From Micromonospora sp. NBC_01813 (GTDB lineage: Bacteria > Actinomycetota > Actinomycetes > Mycobacteriales > Micromonosporaceae), in contig NZ_CP109067.1 of assembly GCF_035917335.1 (NCBI RefSeq), positions 3,781,001 through 3,845,000 of the forward strand: DNA of 64,000 nt, in the 5' to 3' direction. The notes below the pieces were generated by a model that worked only from the letters and a program-made list of their open reading frames with translations, ran no database searches and was not told the DNA's origin. Made by a program: the position numbers and the translations under genes. Below, in pieces: positions 1-9,046 of the stretch. Position 1 is the stretch's first letter. The number at the start of each line of letters is the position of its first letter.

Positions 1-1
1 G

Positions 2-565
2 GACAACCACGGCCGGCATCTGCGGGCACATGTGGACGCGTTGGCCGGCAAGCGGTACTGGTCGGCGTTTGCGCAGACGCCGGAGTTCGTCGTGTTGTTC
101 GTGCCGGCGGACCCGTTCCTGGACGCCGCGTTGCAGCGGGATCCGACGTTGCTGGAGCACGCCTTCAGTCGGGACATCGTGCTGGCCACGCCGGCGACGC
201 TGGTGGCGTTGCTGCGTACGGTGGCGTATTCGTGGCGGCAGGAGGCGCTGGCCCGTAACGCGGTTGCGGTGCATTCGTTGGCCCAGGAGTTGTACGGGCG
301 GCTGGGCACGTTGGGCGAGCATGTGACGAAGTTGGGCAGTTCGTTGGGCGGGGCGGTCACCGCGTACAACCGGGCGGTGGGTTCGTTGGAGGCCCGGGTC
401 TTGGTCAGCGCGCGCAAGCTGGCCGACCTGGGTGTCTCCGACACCGAGTTGGCGACGCCGCCGCAGGTCGAGGTGGCGCCCCGGCAGGTGCAGGCGCCGG
501 AGTTGGAGTTGCCGTCGGTGGGTGCGGATACGACGCATCGGACACGTCCCGAGTGGACCGGTTGA
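2..565 (+). CDS. rmuC: RmuC family DNA recombination protein, 3' part
   Basis: The reading frame is open from base 2, so this is the C-terminal ~187 codons of a gene that begins outside the window. The segments EFVVLFVPADPFLDAAL, LATPATLVALLRTVAYSW and the helical stretch ending LEARVLVSARKL are the conserved C-terminal core of RmuC. RmuC proteins have an N-terminal coiled coil and a restriction-endonuclease-like core and are thought to limit rearrangements at inverted repeats in the cytoplasm. The tail after residue ~150 is proline- and glutamate-rich and poorly conserved in the family. The next gene starts 193 bases downstream, so the two are probably separate transcripts. Confidence 0.85.
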   Translation, partial: DNHGRHLRAHVDALAGKRYWSAFAQTPEFVVLFVPADPFLDAALQRDPTLLEHAFSRDIVLATPATLVALLRTVAYSWRQEALARNAVAVHSLAQELYGRLGTLGEHVTKLGSSLGGAVTAYNRAVGSLEARVLVSARKLADLGVSDTELATPPQVEVAPRQVQAPELELPSVGADTTHRTRPEWTG

Positions 566-758
566 GCGGGAAATCCTGCGATTGACATCACTCATTGCAG
601 GCAATTCGCTACAGCCATGTAGTTTATTCAGGCTGATGCATGTCACGGGCTGGTCACAACGCTGGGAGAAGTAGTGACAGCGATCGGCCGAAGCACAAAG
701 GATGCGGTCACACGTGTCCTGCACCCCAGGGCCCAGTTCTTCCGGAGGAAGAGAAAAC

Positions 759-3700
759 GTGAGTAAACCCCGCATCTGGAGACGGCGAACCTCCGCCGCG
801 CTCCTGGCTTCCGTCATGGTGGCCGGCGCCGTGACGCTGACGGGCGGTGTCTCCACCGCGAGCGCCAACCCGTCGACCAATGCCGACGTACTGAAGGACA
901 CCCCTACCGATACGTTGGGGTCCAACGACCTGGACCTGCTCGCCGAGGCCCAGGCCAAGAGCGAGCAGAGCGTGACGCTGCTGGTCGCCACCGACGAAGG
1001 CCAGGCCCCGAAGGTCGCCGCAGAGCTGGAGAAGCTCGGCGGTGTCATCGGCAACCAGGTCGACGAGGTCGGCTACGTGCGGGCCCGGGTCCCGACCGGC
1101 AACGTGATTAAGGCCTCGAAGATCCCCGGCGTCGCCGCGATGGACCTGAACGAGACCATCGCGCTGCCCGATCCCACGCCGGAGAGCCAGGCCGCTGCTT
1201 CCTCCGTCTCGACCGAGGCGACCGGCCCCGGGCCGGACACCGAGGCGGTCAACCCGTACATGCCGACGAACGAGACCGGCGCGGTCTCGTTCAAGAAGAG
1301 CCACCCCCGCTGGGACGGCCGCAACGTACTCGTCGGCATCATGGACTCTGGCGTCGACCTGGACCACCCGGCGCTGGCGACCACCACCACCGGTGAGCGC
1401 AAGATCGTCGACTGGGTCACCCCGATCGACCCGGTGTACGAGAACGACGGCAGCTGGCGGCCGATGCTGACCGACGTCAGCGGCCCGAGCTTCAGCTACT
1501 CCGGAGTGACCTGGTCCGCCCCGGCCGGCACTTACAAGATCAACCTGTTCGCGGAGAACATCACCGTCGGCGGCGCCGCCAACGGCGACGTCAACCGCGA
1601 CGGCGACACCACCGACCGGTTCGGGGTGCTCTACGACCCGGCCACCGGTGACATCCGCATCGACACCAACCAGAACTTCAACTTCAACGACGACCCGCTG
1701 ATGCGCCCGTACAACGAGCGCTTCGACATCGGACACTTCGGCGCGGACAACCCCGCCACGCCGATCTCCGAGCAGGTGCCGTTCGTCGTCGAGTACCGCA
1801 CCGGCGTCGACACCACCCCGGTCGGTGGCCCCGGTCTCGTCGACTACGTCAACATCGGCCTGATCTCCTCGTCGCACGGCACGCACGTGGCGGGCATCGT
1901 CGCCGCCAACGACATGCTGGGCAACACGGAGTTCGACGGCGCGGCGCCCGGCGCCAAGCTGGTCTCCTCCCGGGCCTGCACCTTCGCCGGCGGCTGCACC
2001 GCGGCGGCGCTCACCGACGGCATGATCGACCTGGTGCTCGTCCGCGGCGTCGACATCATCAACATGTCGATCGGCGGCCTGCCGGCGCTCAACGACGGCA
2101 ACAACGCCCGCGCGCGGCTCTACAACACCCTGATCGACGAGTACGGCGTGCAGATGTTCATCTCGGCCGGCAACTCCGGTCCGGGTATCAACACGATCGG
2201 CGACCCGTCGGTGGCGTCGAGTGTGGTCAGCGTAGGCGCAAGCATCAGCAAGGACACCTGGCTGGCGAACTACGGCTCCGAGGTGACCAAGGTCAACGCG
2301 ATGTTCAACTTCTCCTCGCGCGGCCCGGCTGAGGACGGCGGATTCAAGCCGAGCATCAGCGCCCCCGGTTCGGCCATCGCGCCGGTCGCCGGCTACGAGC
2401 CGGGTGGTCCGGTCGCCGAGGCCGGCTACCCGCTGCCGCCGGGGTACGCCATGTACAACGGCACCTCGATGGCGGCCCCGCAGGCCACCGGCGCCATCGC
2501 GCTGGTGCTGTCCGGAGCCAAGGCCAACAACCTGGAGTTCAGCACCGCGCAGCTGCGTCGGGCGATCTACAGCGGTGCCCGGTGGATGAACAACGTGCCC
2601 GCCCACGAGCAGGGCAACGGCATGCTGAACGTCGCGGACACCTGGAAGCTGCTGCGTGAGGGTGTGGAGACCGCCGAGTACAGCGTCGACGCTCCGGTCT
2701 GCACCCCGATCTCCGAGTTCCTGGCCACCCCGCACCGGGGCACCGGGGTCTACAACCGGTGCGCGGCCGAAGACGGCGGTCACCAGCCCGGGCAGACCAA
2801 GGTCTACCCGGTCACCATCACCCGGACCACCGGCCCGGCCAACAACGTGCTGCACCGGCTGAACTGGGTCGGCAACGACGGCACCTTCGCCGCCCCCGCC
2901 CAGGTCAACTTGCCGCTGAACCAGGCGGTCACGATCAACGTGCGGGCCACCCCGGCCAGCGGGGTACGCAGCGCCATCCTGCGGGTGGACAACCCGTTCA
3001 CCTCGACGGTGGACTTCGAGTTCATGAACGCGGTCGTGGCGTCGAACGCGATGACCAGTCCGGACTACGAGTTCACCGCCTCCGGTCGGGTCGCCCGCAA
3101 CGGCTTCACCTCGTACTTCGTCACCGTGCCGGAAGGCGCGACGGCGCTGCAGGTGAACCTGTCCCGGATCGCCGAGGGCTCGCAGACGCGGTTCCTCGCG
3201 ATCAACCCGTACGGCGTGCCGCTGGAGAGCGGCAGCAGCCTGATCTGCTTCAGCAACTTCTCCGACCCGAACGTCTGCAAGCCGGACGAGCGGGACTACC
3301 AGAACCCGCTGCCGGGTGTCTGGGAGATCGAGGTCGAGTCGCGGCGCACCTCGCCGCTGCTGCAGAACCCGTTCACCCTGACCGCCCGGGTGCAGGGCGC
3401 GTCGGTCGACCCGGCCACCACGGTGCTGGAAGACGTCACCCCCGGCGAGGCCACCCCGGTGAGCTGGGAGATCGACAACACGTACGGCCCGGTCACGGTC
3501 TCCGGTCAGGGCGGCTCGCTCGGCTCGTCGAACAGCGAGCGGCCGACCATCGCCGACCTGGAGGTGCAGACCTTCCAGGTGACGGTTCCGGCTGGGGCGA
3601 CCCAGCTCTTCACGAAGATCGGCAGCACCAGCGATCTCGGTGCCGACCTGGACCTGTTCGTCTACCGGGGCGGGGCGCTGGTCGCCTACAACGCCGACGG

Positions 3701-4016
3701 TGACTCCGAGGAGCAGGTGACCATCAACAACCCGGTCCCGGGTGTGTACGACATCGAGGTCGAGGGGTACTCCGTACCCGCCGGCACGACCGAGTACGAC
3801 TACCTGGACGTGTTCTACTCGACCGGGCTGGGCACCATCGCTGTCACGCCGGGCACCGTCGACCTGGCCAACGGCGCCAGCGCGACGATCGCCGGCAGTG
3901 TCACGGTCGACGCCGTTCCGGCTGCCGGCCGGGAGCTCTTCGGCGAGATGCTGGTCGTCACCAGCGAGGGTGCGGTCATCGGCCGCGGCGGCGTCCTGGT
4001 CAGCTCGGTGAGCTGA
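759..4016 (+). CDS. Secreted S8 subtilisin-family serine protease
   Basis: Encodes 1085 aa. I start at the GTG at 759 because GGAGGAAG lies 8-15 bases upstream and the protein then opens with a classical signal peptide: RRR basic region, hydrophobic stretch, ASA cleavage site near residue 36. An upstream in-frame start at 702 would put 19 odd residues before it. The subtilase triad is visible: Asp196 in GIMDSGVDLDHP, His373 in SSHGTHVAGI and Ser570 in NGTSMAAPQATG, with oxyanion Asn472 in SAGNSGPG. The ~175-residue spacing between Asp and His, filled by an inserted domain, resembles large tripeptidyl-peptidase-II-like subtilases. The C-terminal ~450 residues are beta-rich, likely Ig-like or pre-peptidase-type domains (DLDLFVYRGG). 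Probably a secreted protein-degrading enzyme. Confidence 0.9.
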   Translation: MSKPRIWRRRTSAALLASVMVAGAVTLTGGVSTASANPSTNADVLKDTPTDTLGSNDLDLLAEAQAKSEQSVTLLVATDEGQAPKVAAELEKLGGVIGNQVDEVGYVRARVPTGNVIKASKIPGVAAMDLNETIALPDPTPESQAAASSVSTEATGPGPDTEAVNPYMPTNETGAVSFKKSHPRWDGRNVLVGIMDSGVDLDHPALATTTTGERKIVDWVTPIDPVYENDGSWRPMLTDVSGPSFSYSGVTWSAPAGTYKINLFAENITVGGAANGDVNRDGDTTDRFGVLYDPATGDIRIDTNQNFNFNDDPLMRPYNERFDIGHFGADNPATPISEQVPFVVEYRTGVDTTPVGGPGLVDYVNIGLISSSHGTHVAGIVAANDMLGNTEFDGAAPGAKLVSSRACTFAGGCTAAALTDGMIDLVLVRGVDIINMSIGGLPALNDGNNARARLYNTLIDEYGVQMFISAGNSGPGINTIGDPSVASSVVSVGASISKDTWLANYGSEVTKVNAMFNFSSRGPAEDGGFKPSISAPGSAIAPVAGYEPGGPVAEAGYPLPPGYAMYNGTSMAAPQATGAIALVLSGAKANNLEFSTAQLRRAIYSGARWMNNVPAHEQGNGMLNVADTWKLLREGVETAEYSVDAPVCTPISEFLATPHRGTGVYNRCAAEDGGHQPGQTKVYPVTITRTTGPANNVLHRLNWVGNDGTFAAPAQVNLPLNQAVTINVRATPASGVRSAILRVDNPFTSTVDFEFMNAVVASNAMTSPDYEFTASGRVARNGFTSYFVTVPEGATALQVNLSRIAEGSQTRFLAINPYGVPLESGSSLICFSNFSDPNVCKPDERDYQNPLPGVWEIEVESRRTSPLLQNPFTLTARVQGASVDPATTVLEDVTPGEATPVSWEIDNTYGPVTVSGQGGSLGSSNSERPTIADLEVQTFQVTVPAGATQLFTKIGSTSDLGADLDLFVYRGGALVAYNADGDSEEQVTINNPVPGVYDIEVEGYSVPAGTTEYDYLDVFYSTGLGTIAVTPGTVDLANGASATIAGSVTVDAVPAAGRELFGEMLVVTSEGAVIGRGGVLVSSVS

Positions 4017-4040
4017 CCCGTCCGTCCCAACCAGTACGAA

Positions 4041-4076
4041 GAAGTGGGCCCATCCCGGACGGGGTGGGCCCACTTC
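4041..4076. terminator. Strong bidirectional hairpin terminator
   Basis: The arms GAAGTGGGCCCATCCC (4041-4056) and GGGGTGGGCCCACTTC (4061-4076) pair over 16 bases with one G-U, around the loop GGAC. The hairpin lies between the convergent protease and lipoprotein genes and can serve both. There is no long U tract, as is usual in actinobacteria. Confidence 0.85.
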
Positions 4077-4114
4077 TGTGCTCCGGGGTCGGGCCGGCTC
4101 GACCCGCTCCGGGG

Positions 4115-4594
4115 TCAGGCCGGCTCGACCCGCTGCACCATGAACGGGATGCCCTGCTGGCAGGTGGTCATCAGGTCAGCCTGGACGTGGCCGGTGACGG
4201 TCACCCGGGCACCGGCGCGCACCAGATCCGGTGAGCCGCCGAGCAGCAGGTAGCCGTCGAGCAGGAAACAGTTGTGCTCCACCCCGGCCTGGACGGTGCC
4301 GCTCAGCGTCATCGGCCGCGGCGACGACGCGCCCGGGCCGCCGGGGCCGCCCGGCGTACGGCCGGGGGAAACGGACGGCAGGTCCTCCGGCTGACCCGGG
4401 GTCTGCGCCGGTGGAGTCGGGGTCACCGCGGGTCCTCCGCTCGGGGATGGCGCCGCTGACGGCGTCGTGACGACCGTCGCGGTCGGTGTCGGGTCGGTGG
4501 GGTCGGGCTCGGTGGAGGGCTCTGCGGGGCCGCAGGCCGGCAGCAACACCAGGCAGGCCAGCAGCAGCGGTACGCCGATCCGAGTCGCTCTCAT
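4115..4594 (-). CDS. Small Pro/Thr-rich lipoprotein
   Basis: Encodes 159 aa starting at ATG 4594. The N-terminus is a lipoprotein signal with lipobox LLPAC and lipidated Cys21. A low-complexity Pro/Thr/Ser spacer follows (about residues 25-95), then a compact C-terminal domain of about 65 residues (TLSGTVQAGVEHNCFLL ... ARVTVTGHV) containing two cysteines. The domain looks like a small OB-like beta barrel, but I cannot assign a function. It begins 5 bases after the ispH stop on the same strand, so it is probably the second gene of an ispH transcript. It should sit on the outer face of the membrane, with the spacer crossing the cell wall. Confidence 0.75.
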   Translation of the reverse strand: MRATRIGVPLLLACLVLLPACGPAEPSTEPDPTDPTPTATVVTTPSAAPSPSGGPAVTPTPPAQTPGQPEDLPSVSPGRTPGGPGGPGASSPRPMTLSGTVQAGVEHNCFLLDGYLLLGGSPDLVRAGARVTVTGHVQADLMTTCQQGIPFMVQRVEPA

Positions 4595-4599
4595 ACGAT

Positions 4600-5607
4600 C
4601 TAGGACGCGGCCGCGCGTACGTCCGTTCCCGCCGCCGCGGCCTTCATGTCCCGGCGCAGCTCGGACGGAAGTGAGAAGGTGATCGTCTCCTCGACCGTGG
4701 TGACCGGCTCCACATCGGCGAAGCCGCGCTCGGCGAGGTGGTCGACGACCTGGAAGACCAGCTCGTCGGGGACGCTCGCGCCGGAGGTCAACCCGATCGT
4801 GGTCGCCCCGACCAACCAGGCGTCGTCGATTTCGCTGGCGAAGTCGATCAGGTGGCCGGCGCGGGCACCCGCGCCGAGGGCCACCTCGACCAGGCGGACC
4901 GAGTTGGACGAGTTCCGGGAGCCGACCACCAGCACCACGTCGCACTCGGGGGCGATCTGCTTGATCACCTGCTGCCGGTTCGACGTGGCATAGCAGATGT
5001 CGTCGCTGGGCGGCGACTGCAGCATCGGCAGCCGGCGCTTGAGCCGGGCCACCGTCTCCATGGTCTCGTCGACCGACAGCGTGGTCTGCGACAGCCAGAC
5101 GACCTTCTCCGGGTCCCGTACGGTGATCTTGTCGGCGTCGGCCGGACCGTCGACCAGCTGGATGTGCGCTGGCGCCTCACCGGCGGTGCCGACGACCTCC
5201 TCGTGGCCCTCGTGACCGATCAGCAGGATGTCGTAGTCCTGGGCGGCGAACCGGCGGGCCTCCTGGTGCACCTTGGTCACCAGCGGGCAGGTCGCGTCGA
5301 TCGCCTTGAGCGAACGCTCGCGGGCCTGCTCGTGCACCTCCGGCGCGACGCCGTGCGCGGAGAACACCACGATCGAGCCGTGCGGGACCTCTTCGTTCTC
5401 CTCGACGAAGATCGCACCCTTGGCTTCCAGGGTCGAGACGACGTGCTTGTTGTGCACGATCTGCTTACGCACGTAGACCGGGGCGCCGTACAGCTTCAGC
5501 GCCTCCTCGACGGTCTGCACCGCCCGGTCCACCCCGGCGCAGTAGCCCCGGGGGTTGGCCAGCAGCACCCGCTTGCGTCGGACCGGATTCGCCTCAAGCT
5601 CGCTCAC
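4600..5607 (-). CDS. ispH: 4-hydroxy-3-methylbut-2-enyl diphosphate reductase
   Basis: Encodes 335 aa. IspH is the last enzyme of the MEP (non-mevalonate) isoprenoid pathway. It reduces HMBPP to IPP and DMAPP using a [4Fe-4S] cluster. All three cluster cysteines are present: Cys23 ([11 protein letters not shown]), Cys107 ([11 protein letters not shown]) and Cys205 ([10 protein letters not shown]). The substrate-binding histidines are in VHNKHVV and SAHGV. Length and domain order match the family. The gene diverges from xseA, whose start is 101 bases away, an arrangement common in actinomycetes. The C-terminal tail after residue ~320 is short and alanine-rich. It supplies isoprenoid precursors, which may connect with the Z-prenyl synthase gene near 21.4 kb. 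Confidence 0.95.
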   Translation of the reverse strand: MSELEANPVRRKRVLLANPRGYCAGVDRAVQTVEEALKLYGAPVYVRKQIVHNKHVVSTLEAKGAIFVEENEEVPHGSIVVFSAHGVAPEVHEQARERSLKAIDATCPLVTKVHQEARRFAAQDYDILLIGHEGHEEVVGTAGEAPAHIQLVDGPADADKITVRDPEKVVWLSQTTLSVDETMETVARLKRRLPMLQSPPSDDICYATSNRQQVIKQIAPECDVVLVVGSRNSSNSVRLVEVALGAGARAGHLIDFASEIDDAWLVGATTIGLTSGASVPDELVFQVVDHLAERGFADVEPVTTVEETITFSLPSELRRDMKAAAAGTDVRAAAS

Positions 5608-5708
5608 CTGCCCGAGTCTACGTGCCGCCGGCCCGACCGGCAGGGCGCGTCAGCAGCCGACCGGCAGGGCGCGCCGACCCTGTCACCGCCCGCCCGTACC
5701 CTGGCCGG

Positions 5709-6965
5709 ATGACCGACGCCGAGACGACGCCGCGCAGTACGGCGGAGGAGCCGTGGCCGGTCCGGGTGGTCAGCCAGAAGATCAGCGCCTGGATCGGCCG
5801 GCTCGGCTGGGTGTGGGTCGACGGACAGGTCGCCCAGATCAGTCGGCGGCCCGGTGCGACCACGGTGTTCCTGACCCTGCGCGACCCGTCGGCCGATCTG
5901 AGTTTGACCGTCACCACCAACCGGGACGTGCTCGACAGCGGCGCCCCGGAGTTGGCCGACGGTGCCCGGGTGGTGCTGCGGGCCAAGCCGGAGTTCTATC
6001 CGGCCCGGGGCACGCTGAGCCTGCGCGCCGACGAGATCCGCCAGGTGGGTCTCGGTGAGCTGCTGGCCCGGCTGGAGAAGCTGAAGCGGCTGCTCGCCGC
6101 CGAGGGGCTGTTCGAGCGGTCCCGCAAGCGCCGGCCGCCGTTCCTGCCGCAGCGGATCGGGCTGATCACCGGCCGGGCGTCGGCCGCCGAGCGCGACGTG
6201 CTGACCAATGCCCGGCGCCGCTGGCCGGCCGTCGAGTTCCGGGTGGTCAACGTCGCCGTGCAGGGCTCTGGCGCGGTCCCGCAGATGCTGGACGCGCTCG
6301 CCGTACTCGACGCCGATTCGTCGATCGACGTGATCGTCATCGCCCGGGGTGGTGGCGGCGTGGAGGATCTGCTGCCCTTCTCCGACGAGGCGCTGTGCCG
6401 GGCGGTGTTCGGCTGCCGTACGCCGGTGGTCAGCGCGATCGGCCACGAGACGGACACGCCGCTGCTGGACTACGTGGCCGACGTGCGGGCCTCGACGCCG
6501 ACCGATGCCGCCAAGCGGCTGGTGCCGGATCTGGCCGAGGAGCGGCGGCTGATCGCCCTGGCCCGGCACCGGCTGGACCGCGCGGTGCTCGGCATGCTCG
6601 ACCGGGAGGCGCACCGGCTGGAGATGGTGCGGTCCCGGCCGGTGCTGGCCCGGCCGCAGGTGCTGCTCGACGGGCGGGCCGGCGAGGTCGACGCGCTGCG
6701 CGACCGGGCCACCCGCTGCCTGACCCACCGGCTCACCGCCGGCACCGCAGAGCTGGGGCACACTCTGGCCCGACTGCGGGCGTTGTCGCCGGCGGCGACC
6801 CTGGACCGGGGGTACGCGATCGTGCAGGACGCCGCCGGCCGGGTGGTCCGCTCCCCCGACGGCGTTGCCGGCGGTGACCCGCTGCGGCTCCGGCTCGCCG
6901 GCGGCGACCTGGCGGCGGTCGCGGCGGACGGCGAACCGGCCCCCGTCGCGGCCGACCAGTCCTGA
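5709..6965 (+). CDS. xseA: Exodeoxyribonuclease VII large subunit
   Basis: Encodes 418 aa starting at ATG 5709. With XseB it forms exonuclease VII, which degrades single-stranded DNA from both ends in the cytoplasm during repair. The N-terminal OB-fold (roughly residues 15-110, starting [18 protein letters not shown]) is followed by the catalytic core with the family hallmarks [47 protein letters not shown] and [10 protein letters not shown]. The C-terminal part is a long helix that should bind XseB, ending in the usual LDRGYAIV segment. The upstream sequence lacks a clear ribosome-binding site, so the message may be leaderless. xseB begins 23 bases downstream. Confidence 0.95.
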   Translation: MTDAETTPRSTAEEPWPVRVVSQKISAWIGRLGWVWVDGQVAQISRRPGATTVFLTLRDPSADLSLTVTTNRDVLDSGAPELADGARVVLRAKPEFYPARGTLSLRADEIRQVGLGELLARLEKLKRLLAAEGLFERSRKRRPPFLPQRIGLITGRASAAERDVLTNARRRWPAVEFRVVNVAVQGSGAVPQMLDALAVLDADSSIDVIVIARGGGGVEDLLPFSDEALCRAVFGCRTPVVSAIGHETDTPLLDYVADVRASTPTDAAKRLVPDLAEERRLIALARHRLDRAVLGMLDREAHRLEMVRSRPVLARPQVLLDGRAGEVDALRDRATRCLTHRLTAGTAELGHTLARLRALSPAATLDRGYAIVQDAAGRVVRSPDGVAGGDPLRLRLAGGDLAAVAADGEPAPVAADQS

Positions 6966-6988
6966 CCTGACCTGACCGAGAAAGGCCC

Positions 6989-7243
6989 ATGATGAGCCCG
7001 AAGAAGGCTGCCGCGAACGACGCCCCCGATGCCCCGGCGGCGACGGACTCGTTGAGCTACGAGCAGGCCCGCGCCGAGCTGGCCTCCGTGGTGGAGCGGC
7101 TGGAGTCCGGCGGTACGTCGTTGGAGGAGTCGTTGGCGCTGTGGGAGCGCGGCGAGCAGTTGGCCGGCATTTGTCAGCGCTGGCTCGATGGTGCCCGGCA
7201 GCGGCTCGACGCCGCCCGCCAGTCCCGCCCGACCGAGGCTTGA
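6989..7243 (+). CDS. xseB: Exodeoxyribonuclease VII small subunit
   Basis: Encodes 84 aa. The helical hairpin LSYEQARAELASVVERLE and the following GTSLEESLALWERGE segment are the XseB signature. The N-terminal ~20 residues are alanine- and lysine-rich and variable. A GAGAAAGG ribosome-binding site lies just upstream; ATG 6989 and ATG 6992 are both possible starts. It is co-transcribed with xseA and supplies the small subunit that decorates the XseA helix. Confidence 0.93.
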   Translation: MMSPKKAAANDAPDAPAATDSLSYEQARAELASVVERLESGGTSLEESLALWERGEQLAGICQRWLDGARQRLDAARQSRPTEA

Positions 7244-7330
7244 TCCTCCTCACGAAGTCGATTTCGATTTCGGCCAGATCGAATGCGGGGTGTCCGACAC
7301 CCGACACATTGTCGATCAAGCGACAGCGCA

Positions 7331-7404
7331 GTTGATCAAATCGCAGAACGCGGCGTGACCAGCGCGACGTCTTTATCTACCAGCACCTTCCGCATTTGAT
7401 CAAC
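7331..7404. repeat. 11-bp inverted repeat upstream of the 7.5-kb cluster
   Basis: GTTGATCAAAT (7331-7341) is repeated inverted as ATTTGATCAAC (7394-7404), 52 bases apart. The surrounding spacer (7244-7482) is noticeably poorer in G+C than the flanking genes. It may be an operator or part of the promoter region of the next gene. Confidence 0.4.
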
Positions 7405-7482
7405 ACTCGGCAGGTGAGCCTGGATTTCATTCACAAGGATCTCTATCATGAGGTGAATTATCCTCACCCGGAAGGGGTCCGC

Positions 7483-8340
7483 ATGACCGACGTCGAGCTC
7501 GACGTTTTCTCCGGCAGACCAAACCCACGATGGACACTCAGCCCGGCTCAACGAGCCGATCTGATCGACCAGCTACGCGCCGGCACTATACCGCTGCTCG
7601 CCGCCGAATCGGGCGAGTCTCGGCTCGGATACCGAGGCTTCGTCCTGCACTTCGAGCCCGCCGAACTGCGGTTGCTCGGCACCCCGGCGACCAGCAACCG
7701 GTCGGTCCGGGTTCGCAGCGGAATCAGCGTCGACGTGTCCAAGATCGCGGAGTCCTGGCTCCTCGACACGACACCGGCGGGCATCGCCCCCGACGCGGCG
7801 CTGGCCGAGGCCGAGCAGGGCATCGACCGTGGCGCCGACCTGCGTACGGTCGACCTGCTCGGTGCCGGCGGCGATGTCGTGCTCGCGGCCTGCTCGATCT
7901 TCGCGACAAGCTCCACGAATTTCGACTTCTGGAATGCGAACTCATCGGACCGCCTCAACAACAACTGCTACAACTACACCTCGAACTACCGGACCGGCAC
8001 CTTTGCGCAGCCTGGGCGCCGGAGCGGTTCGGTGTACACCCAGTTGACACTGGACAACATCGAAGCCGCGGCGATCCGTGACGGCTACACGAAATCGTGC
8101 AACACGTCGAGCATCGCGTCGAATCTGTGGATCTGGCCCAACGTCGACTACCACTGGTACCGACGTACCGTAGACGTGGGCGGACAGTCCCGCTGGTGCC
8201 ACAAACCAGGTAGCACACCAGCCACGAATCGCGACAACTCGGGTAACATCATCACTGCGCCCGTGTCAGCGAATCGGGGAAACTACAACACCGGCGGGCG
8301 CCTTGTCTGGGGCGCCGGCGGGAGCATCGTGGTGAGGTGA
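7483..8340 (+). CDS. Unrecognised two-domain protein with possible Cys/His enzyme domain
   Basis: Encodes 285 aa. I start at ATG 7483 because GGAAGGGG lies just upstream. There is no signal peptide or membrane segment. The N-terminal domain (about 1-95) contains ELDVFSGRPNPRWTLS and LGYRGFVL; the same two motifs recur in the next gene. The C-terminal domain (about 145-285) is rich in Asn, Tyr and Trp and carries NNNCYNYTSN (Cys162), FAQPGRRSG, DYHWYRR (His224) and WCHKPGST (His240) followed by DNSG. This spacing of an early Cys and later His residues looks like an enzyme active site, perhaps of papain-like type, but that is inference. The gene uses more A/T-ending codons than its neighbours. 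Function unknown. Confidence 0.75.
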   Translation: MTDVELDVFSGRPNPRWTLSPAQRADLIDQLRAGTIPLLAAESGESRLGYRGFVLHFEPAELRLLGTPATSNRSVRVRSGISVDVSKIAESWLLDTTPAGIAPDAALAEAEQGIDRGADLRTVDLLGAGGDVVLAACSIFATSSTNFDFWNANSSDRLNNNCYNYTSNYRTGTFAQPGRRSGSVYTQLTLDNIEAAAIRDGYTKSCNTSSIASNLWIWPNVDYHWYRRTVDVGGQSRWCHKPGSTPATNRDNSGNIITAPVSANRGNYNTGGRLVWGAGGSIVVR

Positions 8341-8346
8341 CCAGTC

Positions 8347-8781
8347 ATGATTCGATCGAAGGCCGTCATACCCAGCCTGCTCGCCCTGGCTCTACTCGGC
8401 ATCGCCGCCTGCGCCCCAGCCGGCGAAAGCCCGTCGTCGAGTTCGTCGTACACCGTCCTGGTGGACCTCTACTCGGGCCGGGACAGCCCGCAGGTCGACC
8501 TGAGCTCGCCGGCCGCTGACGAGTTGTACAACGAGTTGGACGGCCGCGTCGACGAGTTCAACGACGCCACGGAGCCAGCACCGGCGCTGGGCTTCAGAGG
8601 TTTCGTCGTGACACCCGACGGCGAGGCACTGCCCGTGCTCCGGGTCACCGAGGAGAGCGTCTACGCCGTCCGTGGCGACAAGCACGAGCTACTCGCCGAC
8701 CCCGAAGGCCGGTACTACCGCCTGATCCTCGACGACGTGAGCAGCAAGCTCACGCCGGAGGTCCTCAGCGCGCTGCCCTGA
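8347..8781 (+). CDS. Lipoprotein sharing the SGRxxP domain of the preceding protein
   Basis: Encodes 144 aa, starting 6 bases after the previous stop, so the two are almost certainly co-transcribed. The signal sequence ends in lipobox GIAAC with lipidated Cys22. The mature part contains VDLYSGRDSPQVDLSS and LGFRGFVV, which align in order and spacing with the N-terminal domain of the upstream protein (VFSGRPNPRWTLS and LGYRGFVL). It is therefore a membrane-anchored version of the same domain without the Cys/His domain. A binding or inhibitory role towards the upstream protein or a shared ligand is possible but unproven. Confidence 0.75.
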   Translation: MIRSKAVIPSLLALALLGIAACAPAGESPSSSSSYTVLVDLYSGRDSPQVDLSSPAADELYNELDGRVDEFNDATEPAPALGFRGFVVTPDGEALPVLRVTEESVYAVRGDKHELLADPEGRYYRLILDDVSSKLTPEVLSALP

Positions 8782-8813
8782 TCCGCACCTGACGAGTAGG
8801 AAGAGGCCCGACC

Positions 8814-8972
8814 ATGGCGAACGAGTTGACCAGGAGACAGGCCATCGTGTCGGCGGCGCTGGCAGGAAGCGCGCTGGCCTTGGCCGCCCCCGCGACGGCG
8901 CACGCACGCGAACAGAGCCGCACCGCCACCCTCGGCCTGGAAATGTGGCTGCTCGCCACCTGCCCAACGTGA
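8814..8972 (+). CDS. 52-aa exported peptide or gene remnant
   Basis: A short frame with a good ribosome-binding site (AGGAAGAGG, 8797-8805) and ATG 8814. The product begins MANELTRRQAIVSAALAG and continues into an alanine-rich hydrophobic stretch ending TAHA, which reads as a signal peptide with a twin-arginine-like start. Only about 24 residues follow, ending in LLATCPT. The stop lies 4 bases before a long hairpin repeat. It could be a genuine small secreted peptide completing the three-gene cluster, or the 5' end of a Tat substrate truncated by the repeat. I favour a truncated gene, weakly. Confidence 0.45.
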   Translation: MANELTRRQAIVSAALAGSALALAAPATAHAREQSRTATLGLEMWLLATCPT

Positions 8973-8976
8973 AACC

Positions 8977-9046
8977 CCCCGGCGATCTTGCACTTATCGA
9001 GAAGATTCGTCTTATTTGTCGGTCGATAAGTGCAAGATCGCCGGGG
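8977..9046. repeat. Long perfect palindromic repeat, copy 1
   Basis: Two perfect 24-base arms (8977-9000 and 9023-9046, core GGCGATCTTGCACTTATCGA) flank a 22-base loop. A diverged copy of the same palindrome lies at 13567-13632, so this is a dispersed element and not just a local terminator. It can act as a terminator for both flanking transcripts. The stop codon of the minus-strand gene lies in its loop. Confidence 0.8.

Noticed and set aside
708-4073. Long minus-strand open frame opposite the subtilase gene
   Set aside because: The plus strand carries the complete protease triad and signal peptide; the antisense product has no recognisable features.
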